Of a stretch of DNA of 64,000 bases, positions 54,876-64,000 are shown piece after piece (the stretch's first letter is position 1; every line of letters begins with the position of its first letter). A program made the translations under genes and the position numbers. The notes under the pieces are model-generated. The model ran no database searches, was not told where the DNA came from, and saw only the letters and a list, made by a program, of their open reading frames with translations. The DNA is from Nocardia sp. BMG111209 (GTDB taxonomy: Bacteria; Actinomycetota; Actinomycetes; Mycobacteriales; Mycobacteriaceae). The stretch covers positions 3,658,001 to 3,722,000 of the forward strand of contig NZ_KB907307.1 in assembly GCF_000381925.1 (NCBI RefSeq). Direction: 5' to 3'.

Positions 54876-56867
54876 GTGTCCCAGCCCGTTCGGCGGCCGC
54901 GCCAGGCCCAGCTCGCCCTCGCGTTCCCCGACGAGCATCCCGGCGACCACCCGGACCTCCCGCTGTACGACACCACGTTCGTCGTGGTCGACCTGGAGAC
55001 CACCGGCGGCAGCGCGGACGGCGACGCCATCACCGAGATCGGCGCCGTGAAGGTGCGCGGCGGCGAGGTGCTGGGCGAGTTCGCCACCCTGGTCGACCCG
55101 GGCTGCCCGATCCCGCCCAAGGTCGTGCAGCTGACCGGGATCACCACGGCCATGGTCCGGGACGCGCCGCGGATCGAGGCGGTGCTGCCCGGCTTCCTGG
55201 AGTTCGCCGCCGGTGCGGTACTGGTCGCCCACAACGCCCGCTTCGACACCCGGTTCCTGAAGGCCGCCGCGCAGCAGTGCGGCACGCCCTGGCCGGGCGC
55301 CCCCGTACTGTGCACGGTCCAGCTGGCCCGCCGCGTCCTCGACCGCGACGAGGCGCCCTCGGTGCGGCTGTCGGTGCTGGCACAGGTGCTGGGATCGCGG
55401 ACCCGGCCCACCCATCGCGCGCTCGACGATGCCCGCGCCACCGTGGACGTGCTGCACGCGCTCATCGAGCGGGTCGGCAACCTCGGCGTGGACACCCTCG
55501 CCGAACTGATCGACTATCTGCCGGAGGTCACCCGGCGGCAGCGCGCCAAACGGCACCTCGCCGCCGATCTGCCCACGACCCCGGGGGTGTACCTGTTCCG
55601 CGGGCCCGGCGACGAGGTCCTCTACATCGGCACCGCGGTGAATCTGCGCCGCCGGGTGCACTCCTACTTCACCGGTTCCGACACCCGCACCCGGATGCGC
55701 GAGATGGTCGCCCTCGCGACCCGCGTCGAACATGTCGAATGCGCGCACGGACTCGAGGCCGGCGTCCGCGAGCTCCGGCTCCTGGTCGCCCATACCCCGC
55801 CGTACAACCGCCGGTCGAAATTTCCGCGCCGCGCCTGGTGGCTCACCCTCACCGACGAGCCCTTCCCGCGGTTCACCACCACCCGCACCCCGGCCCCGGA
55901 TGCGGTGGGCCCGTTCACTTCCCGGGCCGACGCCGTCGCGGTGGCGGGCACCCTGGCCGACTGGTGCGGCGTGCGCACCTGCACCACCCGGATCCCCCGC
56001 ACCGGCCGCCACGGCCCCGACTGCCCGCCGGCGGCGGTCGGCGGCTGCCCCGCGAGTATCGGTGGAAAGCATACGGACGCAACGGAATACGCGGCGGCGA
56101 CGGATCTGGTCCGCGACCTGTTCGCCGGCCGCACCGACGCGCCACTGCACGCGATGCGCGACCGCATCGAAACCTACGCCGACACAGAACAATTCGAGGC
56201 CGCGGCCCGGCTGCGCGACCGCACGGTCACCGTCGTGCGCGCCCTGCGGCGGACCCAGCGGCTGGCCGCACTGGCCCGGCTCGCCGAATTCGTCGCCGCC
56301 CGGCCCGATGGCGCGGGCGGGTGGGAATTCGCGATCGTCCGCTACGGCCGCCTCGCCGCCGCCGGCAACGCCGGTCGCGGCACCCCACCGATGCCGGTGG
56401 TGAGAGCCCTGACCGCCACCGCAGAAGCTTGCCCGCCTCTCCGCGTTTCAGGCCATACGAGTAGGAGCCTCGACAGGCGGTCGCAGGTCCTACCTGACGG
56501 GCGCTCGGGTGGGAGTTTCCCGGGGAGTTACCCATGTGCTCTCGAGATCGGCCGGCGCGTTCCGGATTCCGGTGCGGAGCCGTTGGACGGTGTGCTGGAC
56601 GGCCTCGGGGACAGGTGTCCGCGGTGTGGCAAGGATGAGGACATGCGGCGGGGATGGTGCGGGCAGGACGGGGTCTATCCGCCGTTGCGGGGGGCCTCGC
56701 CGGAGGAGACCGGGTTGATCGTGCGGTGGCTGGAACAGCCGGGGGTGCGGATCGTGCGGACGACCGAGGGGTACGCGGTGCCGCGGCTCGGGGCCGGTGC
56801 GTGGGCCGAGTGGGTGGCGCTGGCCGAGGCTGCGGCACAGGTCGAGGCGGGTGCCGGGCAGGAGTAG
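54876..56867 (+). CDS. DnaQ exonuclease / UvrC-like GIY-YIG fusion nuclease
   Basis: This 663-residue protein joins two nuclease parts, as in Rv2191 and Cho-like proteins. The N-terminal DEDDh exonuclease (about 30-190) has [35 protein letters not shown] and [14 protein letters not shown]. The GIY-YIG domain (about 230-320) has [27 protein letters not shown], split at the Gly-rich turn. A Cys-containing middle ([16 protein letters not shown]) and a C-terminal helical part follow. I choose GTG 54876 because TACGCT at 54863-54868 suggests a leaderless start; GTG 54846 is the alternative. About 85 residues near 56430-56690 look inserted (see findings). Confidence 0.9.
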   Translation: MSQPVRRPRQAQLALAFPDEHPGDHPDLPLYDTTFVVVDLETTGGSADGDAITEIGAVKVRGGEVLGEFATLVDPGCPIPPKVVQLTGITTAMVRDAPRIEAVLPGFLEFAAGAVLVAHNARFDTRFLKAAAQQCGTPWPGAPVLCTVQLARRVLDRDEAPSVRLSVLAQVLGSRTRPTHRALDDARATVDVLHALIERVGNLGVDTLAELIDYLPEVTRRQRAKRHLAADLPTTPGVYLFRGPGDEVLYIGTAVNLRRRVHSYFTGSDTRTRMREMVALATRVEHVECAHGLEAGVRELRLLVAHTPPYNRRSKFPRRAWWLTLTDEPFPRFTTTRTPAPDAVGPFTSRADAVAVAGTLADWCGVRTCTTRIPRTGRHGPDCPPAAVGGCPASIGGKHTDATEYAAATDLVRDLFAGRTDAPLHAMRDRIETYADTEQFEAAARLRDRTVTVVRALRRTQRLAALARLAEFVAARPDGAGGWEFAIVRYGRLAAAGNAGRGTPPMPVVRALTATAEACPPLRVSGHTSRSLDRRSQVLPDGRSGGSFPGSYPCALEIGRRVPDSGAEPLDGVLDGLGDRCPRCGKDEDMRRGWCGQDGVYPPLRGASPEETGLIVRWLEQPGVRIVRTTEGYAVPRLGAGAWAEWVALAEAAAQVEAGAGQE

Positions 56868-56919
56868 CTTGCTCGGCCGGATCGGCTCGGTCGCGGCCGG
56901 GCGGGGAGCTGGGCCGATC

Positions 56920-56925
56920 TAGACT
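56920..56925 (+). promoter_or_regulatory. -10 element for a leaderless Lrp-type gene
   Basis: TAGACT ends 7 bases before the ATG at 56933, with no Shine-Dalgarno sequence between. A leaderless transcript is likely. Confidence 0.5.
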
Positions 56926-56932
56926 CGGTCGC

Positions 56933-57208
56933 ATGATTACCGCGATCGTGATGATCCACGCCGAGGCTGCCCGCATCCCCGAGACCGCGCAGGCGCTGGC
57001 CGATCTCGAGGGGGTTGCCGAGGTGTACTCGTGCGCGGGGGACGTCGATCTGATCGCGATCGTGCGGGTGCGCGATCACGAGCGGATCGCCGAGGTGGTC
57101 ACCGGACGGATCAACAAGACGGCCGGGGTGCTGCGGACCGATACCCACATCGCGTTCAAGTCCTACTCGCGCGCGGATATCGAGGCCGGGTTCTCCCTCG
57201 GCGAGTGA
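56933..57208 (+). CDS. Stand-alone Lrp/AsnC ligand-binding (RAM) domain protein
   Basis: This 91-residue protein consists only of the alpha/beta sensor domain of Lrp/AsnC regulators: MITAIVMIHAEAARIPETAQAL, DLEGVAEVYSCAGDVDLIAIVRV, and HIAFKSYSRADIEAGF. There is no helix-turn-helix, so it cannot bind DNA in the usual way. Such single-domain proteins form octamer-like assemblies and may bind amino acids or mix with full-length Lrp proteins. It follows the nuclease gene by 65 bp. Confidence 0.88.
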   Translation: MITAIVMIHAEAARIPETAQALADLEGVAEVYSCAGDVDLIAIVRVRDHERIAEVVTGRINKTAGVLRTDTHIAFKSYSRADIEAGFSLGE

Positions 57209-57217
57209 GCGGGGCGG

Positions 57218-57577
57218 TCAGCCGAACAGGACGGAGGCGCCGATCGGGGCCGCCTTCCTGCCCGCCTCGATCGACTTGGTGACTCCGCCCGTGCAACCGG
57301 GCAGCAGATAGACCCGGGCCGCCGCGGCGCTGCGGTTGTCCACCCGCAGCCGAATCGGGAAGCCGCGCACGGTGACACAGCCCGGCGCGCCGGAATACGT
57401 ACGCTCGTTGATCAATACGCCGGACGGGGTCGCCTGTGCCGCGGCCGGTACCGCGAAAATCATTGTGGCCGCGGCGAATACGCCGAGGACCAGGGCGGCG
57501 CCGGTCTTCGTCCCGGTGCCGGCCGCCGGCATCGGGTCGCGGTCGCCCCGCACTTCCAGGGCAATCGGCCTGTTCAC
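57218..57577 (-). CDS. Small secreted protein, function unknown
   Basis: This 119-residue protein has an N-terminal signal (GAALVLGVFAAATMIFAVPAA) cleaved near AQATP, giving a mature domain of about 70 residues. That domain has two Cys (APGCVTVRG, LLPGCTGG) that probably pair. The mature part is strand-rich (FPIRLRVDNRSAAAARVYLLPG). GTG 57577 or ATG 57532 may start it. It is not recognised. It lies downstream of the qcrB terminator on the same strand. Confidence 0.65.
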   Translation of the reverse strand: MNRPIALEVRGDRDPMPAAGTGTKTGAALVLGVFAAATMIFAVPAAAQATPSGVLINERTYSGAPGCVTVRGFPIRLRVDNRSAAAARVYLLPGCTGGVTKSIEAGRKAAPIGASVLFG

Positions 57578-57673
57578 GGGTCAGACTGTAACCCGAGTCA
57601 CCCGCCGGGCGGGAGAATTACGCACGGTATGCGCCGAATTCGCCCCGGGCCGCGCGCGACATACCGGGAACGC

Positions 57674-57711
57674 ACCGGGGCCTCGAACCGAATTCGGTTC
57701 GAGGCCCCGGT
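57674..57711 (-). terminator. Perfect 38-bp palindrome after qcrB
   Basis: Two 19-bp arms (57674-57692 and 57693-57711) are exact reverse complements with no loop bases; folded RNA would use TTCG at the centre as a tetraloop-like turn. It begins 19 nt after the qcrB stop and has no U-tract on either side, like the I-shaped terminators described in mycobacteria. It most likely ends the ctaE-qcrCAB transcript. Confidence 0.8.
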
Positions 57712-57729
57712 GTTCCGGACGAATACTCG

Positions 57730-59361
57730 TCAGTGGTGGTCGTGATCCCCACTGCCGCCGACGATCTGCGACTGGTATTCGGCGAGGATCGCGAGCTGCT
57801 TGTGCTCCTGCTCGTGCTCCACGTCGACCAGCGCCTGCTGCTGCTCGAGCGGATCGGCGATGAGGAAGGACCCGATACCGGGCTTGCCGGCCGCGCCGAG
57901 CTTGTTCATCTTCTTGGGCACCGGGGCGCCCTGGTACTCCAGCGGGATCGGATGACCGTGGTGGTCGACCGGGCCCAGCGGCTGGTGCACCTCGATGTAC
58001 TCGCCGTGCGGCAGGCGCTTGATCACGCCGGTCTCGATGCCGTGTTCCAGCACCGCGCGGTCGCTGCGCTGCAGGCCCAGGCACATCCGGTAGGCGGCGA
58101 AGTACGCCAGCGGCGGGGCCACCAGCAGGCCGATCCGGAAGATCCAGGTCGTCGCGTTCAGCGAGATGTCGAACTTCATCGCCAGGATGTCGTTCACGCA
58201 CGCCAGCGTCAGCACCAGGTAGAACGCGATGGACATGGCGCCGATCGCGGTCCGCACCGGCACGTCACGCGGCCGCTGCAGGATGTTGTGGTGGACGTCG
58301 TCGCCGGTCAGCCGCTTCTCGATGAAGGGGTAGGCGATCAGCACCGTGAACACCAGGCCCATGATCAGCGCGACCCAGAACGCCGCCGGAATGGTGTACC
58401 GGCCCAGGTACAGCTCCCACGGGGGCATCAGGCGGGCCATGCCGTCGGTCCACATCATGTAGAAGTCGGGCTGCGAACCCGCCGACACCTGGGACGGGTT
58501 GTACGGGCCCAGGTTCCAGATCGGGTTGATCTGCAGCACGCCACCCATGATCGCCACGATGCCCAGGGTGAACATGAAGAACGAACCCTGGTCGGCGGCG
58601 AACACCGGGATGATGCGGGCGCCGACCACGTTCTTCTCGGTGCGGCCCGGTCCGGGGAACTGGGTGTGCTTCTGGTACCAGACCAGCGCGACGTGCGCGC
58701 CGATCAGCGCCAGGATGATGCCCGGGAACAGCAGCACGTGCGCCACGTACAGGCGCGGGATGATGATCGTGCCCGGGAAGTCACCGCCGAAGATCAGCCA
58801 GTGCGTCCAGGTGCCGATCAGCGGGATACCCATCGTGATACCGCCGAACGCGGCGCGCAGGCCGGTACCGGACAGCAGGTCGTCCGGCAGCGAGTAGCCG
58901 AAGAAGCCCTCGAACATCGCCAGCACCAGCAGCAGCGAGCCGATCACCCAGTTCGCTTCGCGCGGCTTGCGGAACGCGCCGGTGAAGAAGATGCGGAACA
59001 GATGGATGATGATCGAGCACGCGAACAGCAGCGCCGCCCAGTGGTGCACCTGGCGGACGAACAGACCGCCGCGCACCTCGAAGCTGATGTTCAGCGCGGT
59101 CTCGTACGCCCGCGACATGGTCACACCACGCAGCGGCTGGTACGAGCCGTTGTAGACGACATCGGTCATCGACGGATCGAAGAACAGTGTCAGGTAGACA
59201 CCCGACAGCAGCAGGATGATGAACGCGTAGAGCGCGATCTCGCCGAGCAGGAACGACCAGTGGGTCGGGAAGACCTTGTTGATCGACCGCTTGACGAAAG
59301 CCGCTGCCCGATAGCGCTCGTCCATTTCGTTGGCCTGTGCGGCCGCTTTACTCGGGCTCAT
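57730..59361 (-). CDS. qcrB: Cytochrome bc1 complex cytochrome b subunit QcrB
   Basis: This 543-residue integral membrane subunit of the respiratory bcc-aa3 supercomplex holds hemes bL and bH and the quinol sites. It has [22 protein letters not shown] (heme-ligand His) and, in the next pair of helices, [12 protein letters not shown] and [21 protein letters not shown]. The PEWY-type Qo motif of cytochrome b appears as MPPWELYLG. The long His/Glu/Gln-rich cytoplasmic tail ends GDHDHH. The ATG overlaps the qcrA stop (ATGA). This subunit is the target of imidazopyridine drugs in mycobacteria. Confidence 0.96.
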   Translation of the reverse strand: MSPSKAAAQANEMDERYRAAAFVKRSINKVFPTHWSFLLGEIALYAFIILLLSGVYLTLFFDPSMTDVVYNGSYQPLRGVTMSRAYETALNISFEVRGGLFVRQVHHWAALLFACSIIIHLFRIFFTGAFRKPREANWVIGSLLLVLAMFEGFFGYSLPDDLLSGTGLRAAFGGITMGIPLIGTWTHWLIFGGDFPGTIIIPRLYVAHVLLFPGIILALIGAHVALVWYQKHTQFPGPGRTEKNVVGARIIPVFAADQGSFFMFTLGIVAIMGGVLQINPIWNLGPYNPSQVSAGSQPDFYMMWTDGMARLMPPWELYLGRYTIPAAFWVALIMGLVFTVLIAYPFIEKRLTGDDVHHNILQRPRDVPVRTAIGAMSIAFYLVLTLACVNDILAMKFDISLNATTWIFRIGLLVAPPLAYFAAYRMCLGLQRSDRAVLEHGIETGVIKRLPHGEYIEVHQPLGPVDHHGHPIPLEYQGAPVPKKMNKLGAAGKPGIGSFLIADPLEQQQALVDVEHEQEHKQLAILAEYQSQIVGGSGDHDHH

Positions 59362-60518
59362 GAACGACGCTCCCAGTAGGCCGGGCCGAGCGGCTCGATG
59401 AAGTCGCCGGCGGCGACCACGTAGCCCTCGGTATTGACGGTGATCGGCAGCTGCGGCAGCGCGCGAGCGGCGGGACCGAAGATCGGCTTACCCCACTCCA
59501 GCGCCGAGAACTGCGACTGGTGGCACGGGCACAGGATGCGGTTGGTCTGCTGCTCGAACAGCGAGGTCGGGCAGCCCAGGTGGGTGCAGATCTTCGAGAA
59601 GGCGAAGTAGTCGCCGTAGTTGAAGCTCTCCTGGCCCTTGCGCTTGATCGCCTTCTGGGCATCCTCGGTGCGGAAGCGGATCAGCATGACCGCGTTGCGG
59701 ATGCCGCGCAGCGACTGGAGGGTCTCCTCCTCGTTGCCACGCCATTCTTCCTTCCACGGGAAGACCGTCTCCATCGCGCCGGCGTCGAGATCCTCGGCCT
59801 TGACCAGCACGACGTCGTCCGGACGGCCGGTGTCCTTGCGCAGGAACACGGTCTGACCCGGGTAGTCCGGGGTCCAGCCCGACACCCACAGCGGCGACTT
59901 GTCGCGCTGCGCCCACGGATTCTTGATCAGGCCGCCGACGAACACCAGCAGTGCGCCGACGCCCAGCACGCCGATGCCGAGGCCCGCGGTGCGGGTGATC
60001 ATCTTGCGGCGGGCCAGCGTGGAGGTCTCCAGCGAATCCTGCAGCTGGGCGACCAGGGTACGGCGGTCGACCGCCGGGGACGGACCGTCGTGCCGGTCCT
60101 GGATGGAGATCTCGACCGGGATGAACTTCTTCCGGATGAGCACCATCGCGACGCCGATGGCCAGCACCGACAGGCCCAGCAGCAGGCCGTACAGCGGGGT
60201 GGTCAGCGAGTAGATGCCCGCACCGGACTCGTCCCGGGACTTGTAGCGCCACGGCCAGAAGAGGAAGACGCCGATCAGACCGGCGCCCGACAGGGCCGAC
60301 ACCAGGAACCAGAACGCCACCTGACGCTCGGCGCGCTTCTCGGCGCGGGTACCCGGCACGGGCCACCGCGGCTCGCGGTAGACGACGTCGACGCCGTCGA
60401 GCTTGGTGCCGAGGGCGACCAGCTCCTCCTGCGACATCTCGTCGAGCCGGTCCTCGCTGGGGTTCAGGTCGTCGTGCCCGCTGGGCATGTCGCTGCGCTC
60501 CTGTTCTGTCGAACTCAT
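59358..60518 (-). CDS. qcrA: Rieske iron-sulfur subunit QcrA
   Basis: This 386-residue subunit of the cytochrome bcc complex carries the [2Fe-2S] cluster that takes the first electron from quinol. The cluster ligands are in [11 protein letters not shown] and [14 protein letters not shown] near residues 315-350. Three membrane helices precede it (about 70-90, 105-125 and 175-195), more than the single helix of mitochondrial Rieske proteins and typical of actinobacteria. The ATG at 60518 overlaps the qcrC stop (ATGA). Confidence 0.96.
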   Translation of the reverse strand: MSSTEQERSDMPSGHDDLNPSEDRLDEMSQEELVALGTKLDGVDVVYREPRWPVPGTRAEKRAERQVAFWFLVSALSGAGLIGVFLFWPWRYKSRDESGAGIYSLTTPLYGLLLGLSVLAIGVAMVLIRKKFIPVEISIQDRHDGPSPAVDRRTLVAQLQDSLETSTLARRKMITRTAGLGIGVLGVGALLVFVGGLIKNPWAQRDKSPLWVSGWTPDYPGQTVFLRKDTGRPDDVVLVKAEDLDAGAMETVFPWKEEWRGNEEETLQSLRGIRNAVMLIRFRTEDAQKAIKRKGQESFNYGDYFAFSKICTHLGCPTSLFEQQTNRILCPCHQSQFSALEWGKPIFGPAARALPQLPITVNTEGYVVAAGDFIEPLGPAYWERRS

Positions 60519-61393
60519 GATCGGGATCCGATCCACATCGCCGAACCCACCAGGGCCACGATGCCGATCACCCAGATGGCCAGGCCCTCGGTGGCCGGGC
60601 CGAGTCCGCCCAGACCGTAGCCACCCTCGGGGTGTGAATCCATCCGGTTCTTCAGATACGCGATGATGTCGCGCTTCTCCTCCGGCGTCAGCTGGCGGTC
60701 GGAGAACTTCGGCATGTTCTGCGGGCCGGTGAGCATCGCGGCGTAGATCTGCTGCGCGCTGGCCGCCTCCAGCGGCGGCGCGAACTTGCCGGAGGACAGC
60801 GCGCCGCCCTTACCGGTGAAGTTGTGGCAGGACGCGCAGTTCATCCGGAACAGCTCGCCACCCTGGCCCAGATCGGCGCCCTGCAGCAGGGAGTCCTCCG
60901 CGATCTTGCCGTCCGGGTCGCGCACCAGCGAGGGGCCGCCGCCGTTGGAGGCGACGAACGCGCTCAGCGCGTCGGTCTGGTGTTCGTCGAACTTCGGGGG
61001 CTTGCGCACGATCTGCGAGCTGTTGGCGGCGGCCGGCATGCGGCCGGTGGACACCTGGAAGTAGACGGCCGCCTCACCGACGCCGATCAGGCTCGGACCC
61101 CGGTCCTGCACACCCTGCAGGTTGGCGCCGTGGCAGGTGACACACGAGGTGTCGTACAGCTGCTTACCCTCGCGGATCAGGGCGGCCTGATCCTCGTTGG
61201 CGGTGGCGACCTGTGCGTGCGGGGTCAGCGCCGACGCCGCGAAACCGGCTCCGACCAGGCCCATCAGAAGGACCAGGCTGCCCGCCAGCTTGCGGCGCAG
61301 CCGGCGCTGCTTACGGGTCTTGGTGGCCTGATCGCTCGAAACGCCGTCGACCCCGCTGATGGGGTCCGGCGCTGACGGGGGAGATGAACTCAT
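60515..61393 (-). CDS. qcrC: Diheme cytochrome c subunit QcrC
   Basis: This 292-residue membrane-bound diheme cytochrome passes electrons from the bc part straight to cytochrome aa3 without a soluble cytochrome c. An N-terminal helix ([19 protein letters not shown]) is followed by heme motifs [12 protein letters not shown] and [12 protein letters not shown], with Met ligands likely in STGRMPAAA and [11 protein letters not shown]-terminal helix ([18 protein letters not shown]) anchors the other end. AAGGGA precedes the ATG at 61393. Confidence 0.96.
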   Translation of the reverse strand: MSSSPPSAPDPISGVDGVSSDQATKTRKQRRLRRKLAGSLVLLMGLVGAGFAASALTPHAQVATANEDQAALIREGKQLYDTSCVTCHGANLQGVQDRGPSLIGVGEAAVYFQVSTGRMPAAANSSQIVRKPPKFDEHQTDALSAFVASNGGGPSLVRDPDGKIAEDSLLQGADLGQGGELFRMNCASCHNFTGKGGALSSGKFAPPLEAASAQQIYAAMLTGPQNMPKFSDRQLTPEEKRDIIAYLKNRMDSHPEGGYGLGGLGPATEGLAIWVIGIVALVGSAMWIGSRS

Positions 61394-61452
61394 CTGTGTC
61401 CCTTTGGAGTAGACGGAACCGACGTGTGCAAAGGCTGGATGGGAGGTCCGGG

Positions 61453-62064
61453 TCAGCGGACGAAGTAGATCGTGGCGAACAGCCCGATCCACACGATGTC
61501 GACGAAGTGCCAGTAGTACGAGACGACGATCGCGGCCGTGGCCTGCGCCGGCGTGAACTTGCTGACCTTGGTGCGGACCAGCAGGAAGATGAACGCGATG
61601 AGACCGCCGATGACGTGCAGACCGTGGAAACCGGTGGTGATGAAGAACACCGAGCCGTAGACGCTGCTCGAGATCGTGGTGCCCTCCGAGTACAGCGCGT
61701 GGTACTCGGTGCCCTGACCGCAGACGAAGAACAGGCCCATGAAGAAGGTGACCACGTACCAGCGGCGCAGCCCGAACACGTCGCCGCGCTCCGCGGAGAA
61801 CACCCCCATCTGGCAGGTGAAGGACGAGGCGACCAGCACGGCCGTGACCGGCACGGCGAGCTTCAGGTTCAGCTCGGTCGGTTCCGGCGGCCAGTTACCG
61901 TGGGCCTGCGCGCGCGCGACAAAGTACATGGCGAAGAGGCCGGCGAAGAACATCAGCTCGCTCGACAGCCAGATGATGGTTCCGACGCTGACCATGTTGG
62001 GCCGGTTCAGCGAATGCACGCGCTGAGTTATGGCCGATCCTGGGGTCCCTACTGCGGTCGTCAC
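61453..62064 (-). CDS. ctaE: Cytochrome c oxidase subunit III
   Basis: This 203-residue membrane subunit of the aa3 oxidase has five hydrophobic helices. It shows [39 protein letters not shown] and a final [19 protein letters not shown]. It heads the ctaE-qcrC-qcrA-qcrB operon, so both complexes of the supercomplex are made together. The GTG at 62064 is 7 nt after CATACT (62077-62072) and has no Shine-Dalgarno, suggesting a leaderless transcript. Confidence 0.95.
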   Translation of the reverse strand: MTTAVGTPGSAITQRVHSLNRPNMVSVGTIIWLSSELMFFAGLFAMYFVARAQAHGNWPPEPTELNLKLAVPVTAVLVASSFTCQMGVFSAERGDVFGLRRWYVVTFFMGLFFVCGQGTEYHALYSEGTTISSSVYGSVFFITTGFHGLHVIGGLIAFIFLLVRTKVSKFTPAQATAAIVVSYYWHFVDIVWIGLFATIYFVR

Positions 62065-62322
62065 GCCGGTAAGTATGACTCGTCGTAGTACGACAGGAGT
62101 AGCCGGGTGGGAATCTCGCACCCTTGTGTCGGAAACCGCAGCGCGCCAGCCGCACTCGAAATGCCCCGGCGTGTCCCGTTCGTGACCGTTTCAGCCCTGG
62201 TAGAAGCCTTTTCGACCGGATTTCCGGCCCGCGGTGATGTGCGGCACGGCACACGCGCATTTGCCGCCGGCACCCGGCCCCCCGCGCGATCCGGACGAGC
62301 CCGGGCGGGCGATGATGACGGC

Positions 62323-62721
62323 ATGGGTGTACGGACGTGGTGGCAGCGGCGGCGCGAACCGGCGGTGGCGCTGGACACCCGCTCCGACCTGGTCGTGGTC
62401 GCCGCGAGCTTCGACGACGCGGAGTCCTGCTCGGCGGCCCTGGACCGGGCCGCCGCCTGGGATCCGGGCACATCGGCGCTGTTGCGCCATCACCTGCGCA
62501 TCCCGGCCGACCGGACCGGCGAGGTCGTGCGCATCGCCGCCCAGGACGGCTACACCCCCGTGACCGGCGACGACGGCATCCTGTTGCTCCAGCGCGAACA
62601 GCTCCTCGACGCGCTGCACTGCTCCCAGGAACGCGCGCGGATGGCCGGTCTGGCCCAGCGGCACGACGGCACCGCCCTGGGCTGGGAGGCGCTGCAACCG
62701 GGTTCGCCCGCCGGGCGATAA
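62323..62721 (+). CDS. Small cytoplasmic protein, function unknown
   Basis: This 132-residue protein has an alternating fold: VALDTRSDLVVVAASFDDAESC, an arginine-rich helix around LLRHHLRIPADRTGEVVRIAAQ, and GYTPVTGDDGILLLQREQLLDALHC. No signal or membrane segment is seen. The frame is open further upstream, but the ATG at 62323 begins the conserved-looking part. It lies between the divergent ctaE operon and trpD. The family is not recognised. Confidence 0.65.
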   Translation: MGVRTWWQRRREPAVALDTRSDLVVVAASFDDAESCSAALDRAAAWDPGTSALLRHHLRIPADRTGEVVRIAAQDGYTPVTGDDGILLLQREQLLDALHCSQERARMAGLAQRHDGTALGWEALQPGSPAGR

Positions 62722-62808
62722 TTCGTTGCCCGTGCCCACTAGGCTGCAGGGGCACTGGTTCCCGGCATGCGCCGGCGGCCGACAGATGTCGCGACAGGAG
62801 TATTGGCG

Positions 62809-63867
62809 ATGACCGCGCGCAGCTGGCCCGAGATCCTCGGGTCCCTCACCGATGGTGTCGATCTCACCGCGGACGAGGCTGCCTGGGCCATGAACGAGAT
62901 CATGTCCGACAACGCCACCTCGGCGCAGATCGCGGCCTTCGGCGTCGCGATCAAGATGAAGGGCCCGACCCCCACCGAACTGTCCGGGCTGGCCACCGGC
63001 ATGCTCCGGCACGCCACCCGGGTCCCGCTGACCACACCGGCCATCGATATCGTCGGCACCGGCGGCGACCGGTCCGGCTCGGTGAACATCTCCACCATGT
63101 CGTCGGTGGTGGTGGCCGCCGCCGGAATTCCCGTGGTCAAGCACGGTAACCGCGCGCTGTCCTCGCGCAGCGGCGGCGCGGACGTCCTGGAGGCCCTCGG
63201 CGTGCGGATCGCGCTGGGCCCCGACGCCGTGCTCGCGTGCGTCGAGCAGGCGGGTATCGCCTTCTGCTTCGCCCCGCTGTACCACCCGGCGTTGCGCTTC
63301 GCGGGCGCCGCCCGCAAGGAGATCGGTATCCCGACGGTCTTCAACGTGCTCGGGCCCCTGACCAATCCGGCCCAGCCCGCGGCCGGCCTGATCGGCTGCG
63401 CCTTCCCCGCCCTGCTCCCGGTGATCGCCGGTACCTTCGCCGAGCGCGGCGCCAACGCCCTGGTCGTGCGCGGCGACGACGGCCTCGACGAGATCACCAC
63501 CGCCGACCGCTCTCGGGGCTGGGTGGTCACCGGCGGCCGCGCCACCGAGATCGTCATCGACCCGGTGCGCCTGGGCATCCCCCGCGTCGAGCCCGCGGCC
63601 CTGCGCGGCGGCGACGCCACCGTGAACGCCGCCATCGCCCGCGACATGTTCGCCGGCACACCCGGCCCGGTCCGGGACGCGGTCCTGCTGAACTCCGCGG
63701 CCGCCATCACGGCCTACGAACTCACCCCGGAGATCGCGGCCGGCGACCTCCACGACGCCCTGGCCGCCAACCTCACCCGCGCCGCCGGGGCGGTCGACTC
63801 GGGCAGGGCCACCGCGCTGCTGGACCGCTGGGTCACCATCAGCAACAAACTCGGCGCGGAGGACTGA
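62809..63867 (+). CDS. trpD: Anthranilate phosphoribosyltransferase
   Basis: This 352-residue enzyme attaches phosphoribosyl to anthranilate in tryptophan synthesis. Motifs are DIVGTGGDRSGSVNIST (PRPP loop), VKHGNRALSSRSGGADVLEALG, and FNVLGPLTNPAQPAAGLIG, with VRGDDGLDEITTADRS for magnesium. The ATG at 62809 has AGGAG 8 nt upstream. A TAGGCT -10-like element lies at 62740-62745. Its last codons begin a tandem repeat that continues to the window edge. Confidence 0.96.
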   Translation: MTARSWPEILGSLTDGVDLTADEAAWAMNEIMSDNATSAQIAAFGVAIKMKGPTPTELSGLATGMLRHATRVPLTTPAIDIVGTGGDRSGSVNISTMSSVVVAAAGIPVVKHGNRALSSRSGGADVLEALGVRIALGPDAVLACVEQAGIAFCFAPLYHPALRFAGAARKEIGIPTVFNVLGPLTNPAQPAAGLIGCAFPALLPVIAGTFAERGANALVVRGDDGLDEITTADRSRGWVVTGGRATEIVIDPVRLGIPRVEPAALRGGDATVNAAIARDMFAGTPGPVRDAVLLNSAAAITAYELTPEIAAGDLHDALAANLTRAAGAVDSGRATALLDRWVTISNKLGAED

Positions 63868-64000
63868 ACGGCTCGTCGGGGGCAGGAGTGCCCGTGGCGG
63901 TTCGTGCTCGGCGCGGAGGCCTGAACGGCTTGTCGGGGCACGAGTGGCCGTGGCTGTTCGCACTCGGCGCGGACGTCTGAGCGGCTCGTCCGGGGCGGGA
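63850..64000. repeat. Tandem repeat built from the trpD 3' end (continues past window)
   Basis: Units of 57, 56 and at least 38 bp start at 63850, 63907 and 63963, each with CTCGGCGCGGA. Unit 1 holds the real trpD end (LGAED, TGA at 63865-63867). Units 2 and 3 still read LGAEA-stop and LGADV-stop in the same register relative to the unit. The copies differ by several substitutions and one deletion. Confidence 0.85.

Noticed and set aside
63237..63980. 247-codon frame overlapping trpD and its tandem repeat
   Set aside because: Most of it is an Arg-rich shadow of trpD in another frame; only its last 40 codons reflect the repeat array, and no independent start is visible there.

Overview
The window is high-GC actinobacterial DNA, most likely from Nocardia or a close relative in the mycolic-acid group (Corynebacteriales). 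It shows strong G/C preference in third codon positions, GTG and TTG starts, ATGA/GTGA start-stop overlaps and apparent leaderless genes. Its gene order, as far as I recall it, follows the Mycobacterium tuberculosis stretch from ileS/wag31 through ftsZ, lppM, pknL, aroG and pimB' to qcrB. No tRNA, rRNA, insertion sequence, prophage or CRISPR array was seen.

Region 1 (1-25,200, almost all on the minus strand) is the division and cell wall (dcw) cluster. Transcription runs mraZ, rsmH, ftsL-like, ftsI, murE, murF, mraY, murD, ftsW, murG, murC, ftsQ, ftsZ, pgeF, a YggS-type PLP protein, sepF, yggT, wag31, a small membrane protein and ileS. It is headed by a promoter with built-in MraZ boxes. Nearly every junction from rsmH to ftsQ is a 4-base start-stop overlap. 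ileS has its own promoter and a T-box leader with an AUC (Ile) specifier.

Region 2 (25,400-39,800) carries small regulatory or membrane genes and then a carotenoid cluster woven into the conserved lppM-idsA2-mptA-MTHFR neighbourhood. It holds a phytoene-desaturase-like oxidoreductase, a CruF-type hydratase, a family 2 glycosyltransferase, crtB, crtI and a crtE-like prenyl synthase. No lycopene cyclase is present, so an acyclic, hydrated and glycosylated carotenoid is the simplest inference. These genes show unusual tandem-repeat expansions, including a duplicated crtB 3' end.

Region 3 (39,800-54,400) holds a secreted protein, the Rv2175c-like DNA-binding protein, PknL with PASTA repeats, DAHP synthase, exoribonuclease AS, a PlsC-type acyltransferase, a ROK kinase, an anion-pump-type ATPase, two SRPBCC proteins, PimB', a membrane metallopeptidase and two NlpC/P60 hydrolases. 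Two of these genes lack any ATG/GTG/TTG start upstream of their essential N-terminal motifs: the exoribonuclease (ATC proposed) and the ATPase (CTG proposed, overlapping the previous stop).

Region 4 (54,400-64,000) has a perfect CRP-type site ahead of a DnaQ-UvrC-like nuclease fusion, an Lrp-type sensor domain, the cytochrome bcc/aa3 genes ctaE-qcrC-qcrA-qcrB and trpD. The end of trpD is repeated in tandem up to the window edge. Compared with M. tuberculosis, the mptA-MTHFR block and the trpD-qcrB block both appear inverted.
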